From: Leptidea sinapis
Taxonomy: Eukaryota; Arthropoda; Insecta; Lepidoptera; Pieridae
Assembly: GCF_905404315.1 (NCBI RefSeq)
Contig: NC_066273.1
Location: forward strand, 2,480,001 to 2,544,000
DNA length: 64,000 nucleotides
Direction: 5' to 3'
A model generated the notes under the pieces. It had not been told where the DNA came from. It saw only the letters and a list, made by a program, of their open reading frames with translations, and searched no databases. The stretch's first letter is position 1. The number at the start of each line of letters is the position of its first letter. Of this stretch, positions 13,401-23,033 are shown one piece after another. Both the position numbers and the translations under genes were made by a program.

Positions 13401-15973
13401 CGAAGCATGGCAGCGGAGTGGTGCTAGGAAGTAATGCGGAGTGTGCGGAGCAAGGCCGAGTTTAGGTGACGAGTGAATTACCGCTACCTGCTCAGTACGG
13501 GAAGTGTTTGTGGACACCACGACACGTTTTACAAATATACGAGAGTGGGAGGATCCTTTGCACAGGATGCCGGCTAGATTATGGGTATCACAACGACACA
13601 TTTTTCTACCGTGAAGCAGTACGCATAATCTAGCCGGCATACTGTGCAAAGGAGCCTCCCAATGGTAAATACAAATATGGTATAAATTAAGCCGTTATGT
13701 TGTTTGACAGATACGAATGTGCGTAGCGACGATCATCGAGCCGGCGAATGACAACGACACGGTGCTGCGGTTCTGTGCCGGACTCATCGCAGGAGTGGGC
13801 TTCGAGGCCGAGGTGCTCCGTGTGCGGGACCCCAGCGCGCTCCGGATACGTGTGGCCTACCCTGACCGCAGGGTGCACGCCCTGGTCCCACCCAGAGACC
13901 ACCTGAGGCCGCTCGATCATCTTAATACAAGTTGGTTTATATCTATATATACTACGGTATGGTATACACACAAAAATACCACAGTGTGTGTTGACACTGA
14001 TGATATACGGAACACAGAGGTGCTCGCTAACTATGGGCCTTATGAGGAAGCTCGTGGTCGCTCAGAGGGCTATGCTCGGAGTTTCCCTGCGAGATCGAAT
14101 CAGAAATGAGATCCGTAGAAGAACCAAAGTCTGACATAGCCCAGATGGTTACACAACTGAAGTGGCAGTGGGCAGGGAACATAGCTCTAAAGAAAAATCC
14201 CGTTGGGGCAGTAAAGTCCTCGAATGGCGACCACGTACCGGAAGAGGTAGTGTTAATAGGCTTCCCACAAAGGTCGCCAGAACAGGTTGCATAAGGGTAG
14301 TGCAGGACCAATCGTCATTGAGATCTTTGTCCGGCGGGTTGTCGCTGACTTCGGAGGGCGATCTTGTATTCACTGAGGTTTTTGTCTGTTGGTTGGCCCC
14401 TCCTGTACATTCCAGCGTTACGTAAGTGACCGTTTCGTCTTCGGCCTGACATCCTCTGCACTTAGAGCAGTCTGTTATGACGATTGAGAGAAGATGTTTA
14501 TTTACGGCCGTTCCCAATATACTATCTACAGATAGAGAGAAGTTACTATCTTCTACTGTCAATAATCTGAAGCTGTCTCAATATACCCGACAAGTCATTG
14601 TTATCGCCTTATATTGGGACGCGTGAATTGCAATTTCCATACAAACTTCTATCGCTTGGTATGCTATACGTCGTCCCATTGACAGGCAGCGCGTACGGAT
14701 CTCACCTTGAGTTAACGTCGATAAGTTTATTGGGACAGAAAAGTCAACGATAGTTACGATTTTTATCTCAAGTAAGAGATAGACTGAATATTGGGAACGG
14801 CCGTTAGTAATGAGTGTCAGTTTGGGCGATAGTAAAGGAATTCGTACGACTGTCAACATAAAATAAATGATAATTGCAGTGTCATATTTTGTTTGTATCG
14901 CATTTGTTTCTGTGTGGTAAATAATTGTAAAAATGTCAAGTTTTACTTCAGAAGGTGTTTTTTTTATCGCAAGTGTGTTGAACAAGTGCGTATGAGACTA
15001 GTGAGCTACTTGCTCACTGGACACTCGTGTGAGACCAACAGCTTTGTGTATAATGAACGATTTAGCTCACTTGTATCATAATATAATATTTTATTTTTAA
15101 AATAAAATATAATACAAAAACTATAAAACGTAGGTACCAATAGGTGTTATTACAAAAATGTTAAACACATGTTGGACACTTGTTTTAAAAAAGTTCCCTT
15201 AGAAATCCGTGTCTTTCTGTTGTTTAGCGTCAATCTTAAGACGTCGCTTATATAGTTAGATACTGTTTACCAAAACAACCACAGTAAGATCTAATTTGTA
15301 TTAAATTGTGTGGTACTGTATATCTATTATTATATAAATAAATTATGACCAATGCGGGACTCGAACCCGCTTTTACCAACTGAGCCAACTGTTCGTGTGG
15401 TTCAACGCATGGTTCATAAATTTTGGTATGTCTCGTTCTCTCAGGTTGTGGCTTAATATATAATTGGATGTAGTTCCTGATAAACATCACATTTTAAGGA
15501 ATTTGTGTTTAAAGTTTAATAAATGTTAGTGTATTCCATACATGTGGGTTGGGCTAAGTCATGATGTCATTTAAAGAGTGACAGTAGGGCTGCCATTTCT
15601 TGTCAGTCCGTTGATATGAATCACGTGACCAGTTTTGTGTTCTTAACTCAATTACGACATGATTGTGGTTTGGAACGGTTTTCTGAAATTACGTCCAATC
15701 GATCCCAGCTGAAGTGAGGGTCAATACTTTTGTTTATTTATAATTGTTTGATTAATATATTATTCAGACGAGGACGGCACACAGAACGTGCGGCTGCTAA
15801 CGAAAGTGCTGATATCGCACGGAGTGTGGACGGAGCCGTGCGGGGTCGACATATCTGTGTGTCTGTCTGTCGAGGAGGTACCGGGCGGCAGTCGCGACGC
15901 GGCCCAGTTGGTGGAGCTGTGCCGCCCCGTGCGGGTCACGGTCGCTCCCAAGCCGATCAAGAGAGGGATATAG
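1480..15973 (+). CDS. IntS4: Integrator complex subunit 4, last six exons (5' partial)
   Basis: INTS4 is the HEAT-repeat scaffold of the Integrator cleavage module (with INTS9/INTS11), a nuclear complex that processes snRNA and attenuates mRNA. Exons seen: about 1480-1636, 4834-4983, 9749-9948, 11928-12067, 13711-13930, 15768-15973. All joins are GT-AG and stay in frame (phases 2, 2, 1, 0, 1), giving about 357 C-terminal residues of a protein that is about 960 aa in human; earlier exons lie upstream of the window. Recognition rests on the C-terminal domain: VLRFCAGLIAG, then RIRVAYPD, then VLISHGVWTEPC, ending PVRVTVAPKPIKRGI; human INTS4 has closely similar blocks and ends in a PKPARR-type tail. 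The exons are GC-rich (an Ala/Gly-rich stretch in 9830-9905) against AT-rich introns. The first acceptor is uncertain: AG at 1478, 1485 or 1489 is possible. A repeat begins a few bases after the TAG stop. Confidence 0.88.
1690..1940 (+). repeat. Dispersed repeat A, copy 1
   Basis: Closely matches 15465-15700. Shared blocks include CATGATGTCATTTAAAGAGT, then GTGACAGTAGGGCTG, then ATGAATCACGTGAC. No coding sense is seen. It lies in the INTS4 intron after exon 1636. Confidence 0.75.
1993..2095 (-). repeat. Dispersed repeat B (LINE/SINE tail), reverse copy
   Basis: GCGCCGTAGCTAATAAAAT and GGGCAAATGAGA are the reverse complement of the family seen best at 16822-17141 (blocks ACTAGCTACGGCGCC and CATTTGCCCAGTAATTT on the other strand). 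Confidence 0.6.
2370..2445 (+). repeat. LINE 3' end F, short copy
   Basis: GTGGGCGGCGGTGATCACTT through CGTACGCTCGTTTGTCCTCC and an A-run is the 3' end of a LINE found in five places here (also 7919, 45127, 50826 and 53575). Confidence 0.65.
2650..3180 (+). pseudogene. LINE ORF1 fragment (coiled coil plus RRM-like)
   Basis: From ATG 2650 a Lys/Glu/Leu-rich coiled coil (ENKILKIKLENLEKEIETLK) runs into INLIISELKENGKS and VNKYFRIGK, an RRM-like layout of non-LTR ORF1 proteins. It then shifts frame near 2955, where the second frame continues RPIIFSFVNEWKKK. ORF1p is the nucleic-acid chaperone of LINEs. The fragment is broken and abuts a mariner remnant. Confidence 0.6.
3190..3840 (+). pseudogene. 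Mariner-family (IS630-Tc1-mariner) transposase fossil
   Basis: Three frames carry transposase blocks in order: GGHRKILLTDENFFTIEQHF (first catalytic Asp), then FQQYSAPGHKARSTQ (the second Asp position is Tyr here), then SPDFNPLDYDLWAVLE (third acidic position). The tail is KRYDNLESLKR and later ASIDNWPQCLKDCI. Several frame changes and the lost Asp make it dead. Terminal inverted repeats were not located. Confidence 0.75.
5100..6276 (-). pseudogene. LINE ORF1 remnant (coiled-coil type)
   Basis: Read on -, a Ser/Thr-rich N-terminal part (GTGSQSQPNLSTLSDNDSH) leads to a long heptad coiled coil (LSKEQNQLKSSLLKLEKRVD). The second half (RRQRNLIFVGVAE; INISFSKKK) looks like the RRM part of LINE ORF1. 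It holds several stops and at least one frame break near 5868. It lies antisense in the INTS4 intron between exons 4983 and 9749. Confidence 0.6.
6640..6835 (+). repeat. LINE 3' end D, copy 1
   Basis: CACCCATTCAAAAGAGACTG, then CAGACCTGAGAAGAATGGGC, then AACTCAGCGGGC with a T-run recur at 38010-38165 (+) and, diverged, at 41130-41350 (-). Confidence 0.65.
7080..7920 (+). pseudogene. Jockey/CR1-like reverse transcriptase, split by a MITE
   Basis: MGVPQGYILGHFLFLIYIND and VVLFADDTSF are RT palm motifs (7160-7280). After a frame break come LSDIVYWFSAIKLLLNSHE and ILLNGEVVK; the reading stops at 7460 and resumes after the foldback element as LELSSAAYAVKKIRQL. A related RT tail lies at 40236-40690. 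Confidence 0.75.
7461..7830. mobile_element. Foldback MITE nested in a LINE, 3-bp TSD
   Basis: Ends TAGCCCCCCA and TGGGGGGCTA are exact inverted repeats, and nearly 90 bp of each arm pair up (ATCGTTAGTTCG against CGAACTAACGAT further in). ACT is duplicated at 7458-7460 and 7831-7833. CCTAACCTAACC at 7695-7706 is telomere-like (TTAGG). No ORF. Confidence 0.75.
7919..8043 (-). repeat. LINE 3' end F, reverse copy
   Basis: TTTTATGGAATAGGAAGTAC followed by GAGCGTACGGGTCACCTGG and GCAACACCAGAGGAATCA is the same 3' end as at 50826 and 53575. Confidence 0.7.
8046..8770. other. INTS4 intron with hairpin and (GT)n
   Basis: An 11-bp hairpin CTGACCCCGAA / TTCGGGGTCAG lies at 8474-8484 / 8503-8513, and a (GT)n microsatellite at 8582-8602. 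Nothing else was recognised. The stretch 9121-9748 likewise shows only AT-rich intron with a (TA)n run at 9674-9690. Confidence 0.6.
8771..9120. repeat. Repeat related to the 61020-61685 element
   Basis: It starts with the palindrome GAAGTAAAACTTC followed by TTTAGG. Its later part (TTCTTCGTCCATC, GACAGGCAAAAGG, CATATTCGTTAATATTCAAT) is the inverse of 61135-61215, which reads ATTGAATATTAACG and later GGACGAAGAA. Confidence 0.6.
10012..10290 (+). repeat. Dispersed repeat B, copy
   Basis: A forward copy from a T-run with TATGAAAATAAGGG to GCCTCCCACTGAT. Blocks shared with 15976, 16822, 52463 and 54552 include GATACGCCCTGCCCATTACA and TCTAGCCGGCAT. Probably a SINE or truncated LINE; no coding sense. 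Confidence 0.75.
10640..10860. repeat. Dispersed repeat K, copy 1
   Basis: It shares ACTTACAC, GTAAAACT and GCTGAGCTTAAGCTAAAAC with 43655-43800. Diverged. Confidence 0.45.
11204..11614. mobile_element. Palindrome-bounded element holding stray satellite units
   Basis: Bounded by GAAGTGAAACTTC (11204-11216) and GAAGTTTCACTTC (11602-11614), which are each other's reverse complement and continue into TTTgG / tcTAAA. Inside, 11353-11512 is an inverted, diverged pair of the 100-bp satellite units found at 19-28 kb (ACCATCTTGGATTTCAAAAA, CTCGAGAACCTCGGATACG). Element status is inferred from the inverted ends; no TSD was identified. Confidence 0.55.
12369..13130 (-). pseudogene. LINE reverse transcriptase fragment (Jockey/CR1-like)
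   Basis: Read on -: GIDPDVLKQSCTIPLLKK, an internal deletion, then STFLAIFSLLKSVIEN, ATVLCLDMSKAFDMVNHDIL, a frame change, SGAPQGTILGPLLFIIYIID, and finally YIFADDISF in a third frame. The order is that of RT motifs 2 to 5. It is antisense to INTS4 in the intron between 12067 and 13711, and dead. Confidence 0.8.
13545..13670. repeat. Dispersed repeat B, two tails head to head
   Basis: A reverse copy (13545-13622, CTTTGCACAGGATGCCGGCT) directly meets a forward tail (13623-13670, TCTAGCCGGCATACTGTGC). Together they form an inverted repeat 40 bases before INTS4 exon 13711. Confidence 0.7.
14024..14340 (+). pseudogene. RTE-type LINE C-terminal fragment
   Basis: MRKLVVAQRAMLGVSLRDRI and RNEIRRRTKV, then after a shift AQMVTQLKWQWAGNIA, then RWGSKVLEWRPRTGRGSV. 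This is the C-terminal block order of RTE-type LINE ORF2 (WAGHIAR... WRPR... RPP). Frameshifted; in the last INTS4 intron. Confidence 0.7.
14505..14803. mobile_element. MITE with CGGCCGTTCCCAATAT ends, copy 1
   Basis: Ends CGGCCGTTCCCAATAT and its exact inverse ATATTGGGAACGGCCG; 299 bp. Flanked by TTA at 14502-14504 and 14804-14806. The TWA-type 3-bp duplication suits PIF/Harbinger MITEs. No ORF. Confidence 0.82.
15335..15450 (-). repeat. tRNA-derived SINE (A and B boxes, shortened core)
   Basis: Read on -: TGGCTCAGTTGG (A box) is followed after only a few bases by GGGTTCGAGTCCCGC (B box), then an AT-rich tail. The spacing is too short for a tRNA, so the core carries a deletion. Repeat A copy 2 follows on +. 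Confidence 0.65.
15465..15700 (+). repeat. Dispersed repeat A, copy 2
   Basis: See 1690-1940; roughly 85-90% alike by eye over 230 bases, ending ATTACGTCCAAT. It lies 67 bases before the last INTS4 exon. Confidence 0.75.
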
Positions 15974-15975
15974 AT

Positions 15976-16207
15976 TGTTTAAGACGAGCAGGACGTTCAT
16001 ACGCCCTGCCCATTACAATGTAGTGCCGCTCTGGGTTCTTAAATAAAATTCCTTGAGACATAAGATGTTAAGTCTCCCACTAATTTCACTAGCTACGACG
16101 CCTTTTAGACCGAAACACAACAATAATACATTACTGTTTCGCGGCAGAAAAGGCATCACAGCCATAATCTAGCCGGCATTCTGTGGATAGGAGCCTCCCA
16201 CTGGTAA
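15976..16207 (+). repeat. Dispersed repeat B in the INTS4 3' region
   Basis: It begins within a few bases of the INTS4 stop (TAG at 15971-15973), so the INTS4 3' UTR is likely to be largely this repeat. AATAAA at 16042-16047 lies within it and could serve as a poly(A) signal. Confidence 0.7.
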
Positions 16208-16821
16208 AAGTAAGATGTCTTTTAGTCTAAACTTGTAAAAGAAGTGTACGCTATCAAAATTTTAATTTGTAATAGTTATTTATGCAACTGTTGCGTAATA
16301 ATAAGGGGTATTAAAATACGAATGTGGGTTGATGAGTTGTGATAATAGTATCACATGAGTGAGACTTTATCTACACTAGAGTCTTTAATAGAGGATTTAA
16401 AGCATGGGTGTAGATAAAGTATGTAAGTTTTGTGATTGATGTATCTATAGTAATATTATAAATAGGTTATCTTTGTAGTATTTAACTCTGGGAGTACTGA
16501 ACCGACTTTGGAAATTATGTTAATTGGAAGATACATTATTTGTGTCATATAGAATGGTGTTAGACAGGAAGAATCACTTTATTGAGGAACTGAGAAGCAC
16601 TCCAGAAAGCAAACAAATAATATATATATATAATATGCGGACGAAGTCGCGGGGGACAACTAGTTTGTGATGTTAATATTTCGGCATTGTTGTGAATTGG
16701 CGCGGAATAACGCGACAATAAATTTAAATTTAATTGAAAGCAAACATTTTATTGAGCTTCTATTAACTTTTATTCTGGTATGAATCATCATTCTTCATCT
16801 TGGTATCAACTAATTCTTACT

Positions 16822-17141
16822 ATTTATTTTTTATGACAGTAAGGGAGTAGACGAGCAGGGCGTTCAGCTGATGGTACTTGATACGCCCTGCCCATAACAA
16901 TGCAGTGCGGCTCGAGATTCTTGAAAAACCAAATCATTCAGAGTGGCACTACAATAATTGTGCTCGTCACCTTGAGACATAAGATGCCAAGTCTTACTGG
17001 CCCAGTAATTTCACTAGCTACGGCGCCCTTCAGACCGAAACACAGTAATGCTAACACATTACTGCTTCACGGCAGAAATAGGCGCCGTTGTGGTACCCAT
17101 TATCTAGCCGGCATCCTGTGCAAAGGATGAACCCACTGGTG
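16822..17141 (+). repeat. Dispersed repeat B, longest copy
   Basis: Runs from TTATTTTTTATGACAGTAAG through GATACGCCCTGCCCAT, CACTAGCTACGGCGCC and CTAGCCGGCATCCTGTGC. It is the best reference copy in this window. The following 17142-17798 shows nothing recognisable. Confidence 0.75.
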
Positions 17142-17798
17142 ACCGTGACAGGTTACCTGTTAAAAAAATTAATTTCGTTATTCAATAGATGATACTATTT
17201 GCAATAGATGTTCAAAACATGTAACTAATCGCAGAAAAAATTCAGACATTGAACATATTCTGTGACTGAGATGAATGGATACATATACAATGAGCAAGAT
17301 AGGACTATCTGTTATAAATTATTTAATTATGAATAGTATTAAATATGTGAACTTATTGAGTGTGTTTCTGTTTATCCTAAAACTTTGAATTATTTCACGA
17401 GTTCTTTATAAAACCACTTCATAGATACTTTATACTGTCGATCAAGAATGGTACAAGCAGACTAAATTATATATCTGACCCTCAAAGTGGCAAGTGTCCA
17501 AAACTTCTAAGGGTAAATTTTATGGAGAACTCCAACCTGAAATCCCTCAAAAACCTTGGTTCTGTAAATTTAAGATTTCTAATAAAACTGTTATTTCAAC
17601 AACTTTAATTAAACAACTTAATGCAACCTTCTTTGTACAATTTTATACCTGCTGAAATGCCCAAGTTGGGTGGGGTACTTCAAATGTCCTCTCTCCCTAG
17701 TTTTCACTTCTTTTGTAAATATTTTGTGTAAATATATAAAAAAGAATAAGATTAAGTTGTAAATATCATTAAGTACTTGTAATAATTTATGTAATTAC

Positions 17799-18055
17799 TA
17801 GCTGACCCAGCAAACGTTGTATTGCCGATATTAAAATCGCGATACAAAAGTAACTGTTGATCGTAGATGGGTGAAGTTGTATGTATTTTTTAATGCTGAC
17901 TCATAATCAAACAAATTTAAAAAAAAAGGTCAAAAAAATTAAAAAAAAATCGTGTGGACCACCCTTAACATTTAGGGGGATGAAAAATAGATAGCCGTTT
18001 CGGAGGAGTTCAAAGTTTAACACCATGACACGAGAATTTTATATATTAGATATAT
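17799..18055 (+). repeat. RTE-like LINE/SINE 3' end, copy 1
   Basis: CTGACCCAGCAAACGTTGTA to ACACGAGAATTTTATATATT, matching 51544-51848 almost base for base. The unit contains CCGTTTCGGAGGAGT. The RTE/BovB link is from memory of similar repeats in insects. Confidence 0.6.
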
Positions 18056-19069
18056 GTGTATGCTCATTAGTCTAAGAGCATGTATTTTTGTTTCAGGTGT
18101 AAAATAAGAAAATAAAACTTGGTTCAATCTTTAACACCAAACACTACCAATAAAATTAGAATACAAAAATTCTCTCTCTAAGCTTGGTGGTCTACTTTAA
18201 CGTGACATTGGCAAACTTGTGGTACAGGAGCCATAGTAGGAAGAATAGAATAGAATCAATCTCAATGCGGCTGTTTGGAATATAATTATCCACGGACGTG
18301 TAAAAAAAGAATGACTCCGCGGCCTGATATTAGCAAGTGAAACACCGTTATGCTAGTGTGTGTGCGGTTACGGGGGATACTAGTTACACAATTTTTTCTC
18401 CCTTAAATAATCTTATATGGCCAGAAATACTTATATAGTATCGTTTTAAGGCGCTATAGTCCTAAAAAGTAACATTTTTAACAATCTACTTAAAATACTT
18501 CTACAAATACTACGGTTCCAATTTTTTGACGTATTTATCTTTATTTCTTTATCTAAATTATCGCTGTTTCGAAAACACGATTACGGACTAAAATCTCGAT
18601 AGATTAATTTTTTGAAAAATAGACTTTTTTATTTGAATTGCTTATATTATCATAAAACTATGATAGCTATAAGCACAAAACTTATTTTATTCGATAGTTT
18701 ATTAGTATTTATAAGTTTTCACTGTGGGATTTATCAGTACACTTTGTGAATTATTTTATATTATTTTTTTTCGTAATAAACCAAACGCGACGCCTTGGTT
18801 GCATGCTCGCTCAAGCCAGTAGTACGCCCGTGACCACTGTCAAGGAAGGAACTGTGTTCGTGTCTCTCGGGCTCACATAACGTAAGATTTTAGCAAACAA
18901 GTATAAAGCGGGAATCATAGTAAAAAAATAATGATGATGCGACAATGTATTTGTTGAAATATATAGGTAAATGTAAGTCGGAAAGTACTAAAATAAAATT
19001 TACGTAATATTATTTTGAATATTATGCCACGTGGGATTTTTGTATATATGTACTTTAGGGAAGCTAGAT
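18056..19069. other. Left flank of the satellite array
   Basis: No gene. Two short blocks, GGCTGTTTGGAATAT (near 18270) and GCTAGTGTGTGTGCG (near 18350), also occur on the right flank (near 29083 and 28856) on the same strand but in reversed order. Confidence 0.5.
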
Positions 19070-22000
19070 AAATCCAAGATGACCGCCGCACAAAATTATG
19101 ATTTCAGCAATATGGATATCGTGTCCGAGGTTCTCGAGGGTGCAGATAACGCTTTTGTGGTCATTTTTGAAATCCAAGATGGCCGCCGCACAAAATTATG
19201 ATTTCAGCAATATGGATATCGTGTCCGAGGTTCTCGAGGGTGCAGAGAACGATTCTGTGATCATTTTTGAATTCAAAGATGGCCGCCGCTCATAATTATG
19301 AATTCAGCAATATGGATATCGTGTCCGAGGTTCTCGAGGGTGCAGAGAACAATTTTTTGATCATTTTTTAAATCCAAGATGGCCGCCGCACAAAATTATG
19401 ATTTCAGCAATATGGATATCGTGTCCGAGGTTCTCGAGGGTGCAGATAACGATTCTGTGATCATTTTTGAATTCAAAGATGGCCGCCGCTCATAATTATG
19501 AATTCAGCAATATGGATATCGTGTCCGAGGTTATCGAGGGTGCAGAGAACGATTCTGTGATCATTTTTGAATTCAAAGATGGCTGCCGCTCATAATTATG
19601 AATTCAGCAATATGGATATCGTGTCCGAGGTTCTCGAGGGTGAAGAGAACGATTTTTTGATCATTTTTTAAATCCAAGATGGCCGCCGCACTAAATTATG
19701 ATTTCAGCAATATGGATATCGTGTCCAAGGTTCTCGAGGGTGCAGATAACGATTCTGTGATTATTTTTGAATTCAAAGATGGCCGCCGCTCATAATTATG
19801 AATTCAGCAATATGGATATCGTGTCCGAGGTTCTCGAGGGTGCAGAGAACGATTGTGTGATCATTTTTGAAATCCAAGATGGCCGCCGCACAAAATTATG
19901 ATTTCAGCAATATGGATATCGTGTCCGAGGTTCTCGACGGTACAAAGAACGATTATGTGATCATTTTTGAAATCCAAGATGGCCGCCGCACAAAATTATG
20001 ATTTCAGCAATATGGATATCGTGTCCGAGGTTCTCGAGGGTGCAGAGAACGATTCTGTGATCATTTTTGAATTCAAAGATGGCCGCCGCTCATAATTATG
20101 AATTCAGCAATATGGATATCGTGTCCGAGGTTCTCGAGGGTGCAGAGAGCGATTTTTTGATCATTTTTTAAATCCAAGATGGCCGCCGCACAAAATTATG
20201 ATTTCAGCAATATGGATATCGTGTCCGAGGTTCTCGAGGGTGCAGAGAACGATTCTGTGATCATTTTTGAATTCAAAGATGGCCGCCGCTCATAATTATG
20301 AATTCAGCAATATGGATATCGTGTCCGAGGTTCTCGAGGGTGCAGAGAACAATTTTTTGATCATTTTTTAAATCCAAGATGGCCGCCGCACAAAATTATG
20401 ATTTCAGCAATATGGATATCGTGTCCGAGGTTCTCGAGGGTGCAGATAACGATTCTGTGATCATTTTTGAATTCAAAGATGGCCGCCGCTCATAATTATG
20501 AATTCAGCAATATGGATATCGTGTCCGAGGTTATCGAGGGTGCAGAGAACGATTCTGTGATCATTTTTGAATTCAAAGATGGCTGCCGCTCATAATTATG
20601 AATTCAGCAATATGGATATCGTGTCCGAGGTTCTCGAGGGTGCAGAGAACGATTTTGTGATCATTTTTGAAATCCAAGATGGCCGCCGCACAAAATTATG
20701 ATTTCAGCAATATGGATATCGTGTCCGAGGTTCTCGACGGTACAAAGAACGATTATGTGATCATTTTTGAAATCCAAGATGGCCGCCGCACAAAATTATG
20801 ATTTCAGCAATATGGATATCGTGTCCGAGGTTCTCGAGGGTGCAGAAAACGATTCTGTGATCATTTTTGAATTCAAAGATGGCCGCCGCTCATAATTATG
20901 AATTCAGCAATATGGATATCGTGTCCGAGGTTCTCGAGGGTGCAGAGAACGATTTTTTGATCATTTTTTAAATCCAAGATGGCCGCCGCACAAAATTATG
21001 ATTTCAGCAATATGGATATCGTGTCCGAGGTTCTCGAGGGTGCAGATAACGATTCTGTGATCATTTTTGAATTCAAAGATGGCCGCCGCTCATAATTATG
21101 AATTCAGCAATATGGATATCGTGTCCGAGGTTATCGAGGGTGCAGAGAACGATTCTGTGATCATTTTTGAATTCAAAGATGGCTGCCGCTCATAATTATG
21201 AATTCAGCAATATGGATATCGTGTCCGAGGTTCTCGAGGGTGCAGAGAACGATTTTTTGATCATTTTTTAAATCCAAGATGGCCGCCGCACTAAATTATG
21301 ATTTCAGCAATATGGATATCGTGTCCGAGGTTCTCGAGGGTGCAGATAACGATTCTGTGATTATTTTTGAATTCAAAGATGGCCGCCGCTCATAATTATG
21401 AATTCAGCAATATGGATATCGTGTCCGAGGTTCTCGAGGGTGCAGAGAACGATTTTGTGATCATTTTTGAAATCCAAGATGGCCGCCGCACAAAATTATG
21501 ATTTCAGCAATATGGATATCGTGTCCGTGGTTCTCGAGGGTGCAGAGAACGATTCTGTGATCATTTTTGAATTCAAAGATGGCCGCCGCTCATAATTATG
21601 AATTCAGCAATATGGATATCGTGTCCGAGGTTCTCGAGGGTACAGAGAACGATTTTTTGATCATTTTTTAAATCCAAGATGGCCGCCGCACAAAATTATG
21701 ATTTCAGCAATATGGATATCGTGTCCGAGGTTCTCGAGGGTGCAGATAACGATTCTGTGATCATTTTTGAATTCAAAGATGGCCGCCGCTCATAATTATG
21801 AATTCAGCAATATGGATATCGTGTCCGAGGTTATCGAGGGTGCAGAGAACGATTCTGTGATCATTTTTGAATTCAAAGATGGCTGCCGCTCATAATTATG
21901 AATTCAGCAATATGGATATCGTGTCCGAGGTTCTCGAGGGTGCAGAGAACGATTTTTTGATTATTTTTTAAATCCAAGATGGCCGCCGCACTAAATTATG

Positions 22001-23033
22001 ATTTCAGCAATATGGATATCGTGTCCGAGGTTCTCGAGGGTGCAGATAACGATTCTGTGATTATTTTTGAATTCAAAGATGGCCGCCGCTCATAATTATG
22101 AATTCAGCAATATGGATATCGTGTCCGAGGTTCTCGAGGGTGCAGAGAACGATTTTGTGATCATTTTTGAAATCCAAGATGGCCGCCGCACAAAATTATG
22201 ATTTCAGCAATATGGATATCGTGTCCGAGGTTCTCGAGGGTGCAGATAACGATTTTGTGATCATTTTTGAAATCCAAGATGGCCGCCGCACAAAATTATG
22301 ATTTCAGCAATATGGATATCGTGTCCGTGGTTCTCGAGGGTGCAGAGAACGATTGTGTGATCATTTTTGAAATCCAAGATGGCCGCCGCACAAAATTATG
22401 ATTTCAGCAATATGGATATCGTGTCCGAGGTTCTCGAGGGTGCATGTAACGATTTTGTGATCATTTTTGAAATCCAAGATGGCCGCCGCACAAAATTATG
22501 ATTTCAGCAATATGGATATCGTGTCCGAGGTTCTCGAGGGTGCAGAGAACGATTCTGTGATCATTTTTGAATTCAAAGATGGCCGCCGCTCATAATTATG
22601 AATTCAGCAATATGGATATCGTGTCCGAGGTTTTCGAGGGTACAGATAACGCTTTTGTGATCATTTTTGAAATCCAAGTTGGCCGCCGCACAAAATTACG
22701 ATTTCAGCAATATGGATATCGTGTCCGAGGTTCTCGAGGGTGCAGAGAACGATTTTTTAATCATTTTTTAAATCCAAGATGGCCGCCGCACAAAGTTATG
22801 ATTTCAGCAATATGGATATCGTGTCCGAGGTTCTCGAGGGTGCAGAGAACGATTGTGTGATCATATTTGAAATCCAAGATGGCCGCCGCACAAAATTATG
22901 ATTTCAGCAATATGGATATCGTGTCCGAGGTTCTCGAGGGTGCAGAGAACGCTTTTGTGATCAGTTTTGAAATCCAAGATGGCCGCCGCACAAAATTATG
23001 ATTTCAGCAATATGGATATCGTGTCCGAGGTTC
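19070..23033. repeat. 100-bp satellite array, left block (about 39.6 units)
   Basis: The period is exactly 100 bp. Type A starts AATCCAAGATGGCCGCCGCA and type B starts ATTCAAAGATGGCCGCCGCT; both share CAGCAATATGGATATCGTGT and GGTTCTCGAGGGTGCAGA. Variants mark particular units (GGTTATC, GGCTGCCGCT, CTAAATT, CTCGACGGTAC). The run GGTTATC unit, GGCTG unit, CTAAATT unit recurs at 19471, 21071 and 21771, and 20471 has the first two, which gives a higher-order pattern of about 600-1000 bp. B units carry an EcoRI-type GAATTC. Short ORFs inside arise because 100 is not a multiple of 3; they are not genes. Confidence 0.97.
23021..23033. other. Target-site duplication, left
   Basis: GTGTCCGAGGTTC, repeated exactly at 26946-26958 after the LINE's A-run. 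It lies at offset 51-63 of the satellite unit. Confidence 0.9.

Noticed and set aside
13717..14109. Readthrough of INTS4 exon 13711-13930 into the intron as one 130-aa ORF
   Set aside because: The donor at 13931 and the in-frame join to 15768 match the INTS4 C-terminus; the extension is an RTE LINE fragment.
15360..15400. tRNA gene on - (A and B boxes)
   Set aside because: The A and B boxes are only a few bases apart and no cloverleaf or anticodon arm fits; it is a SINE remnant.
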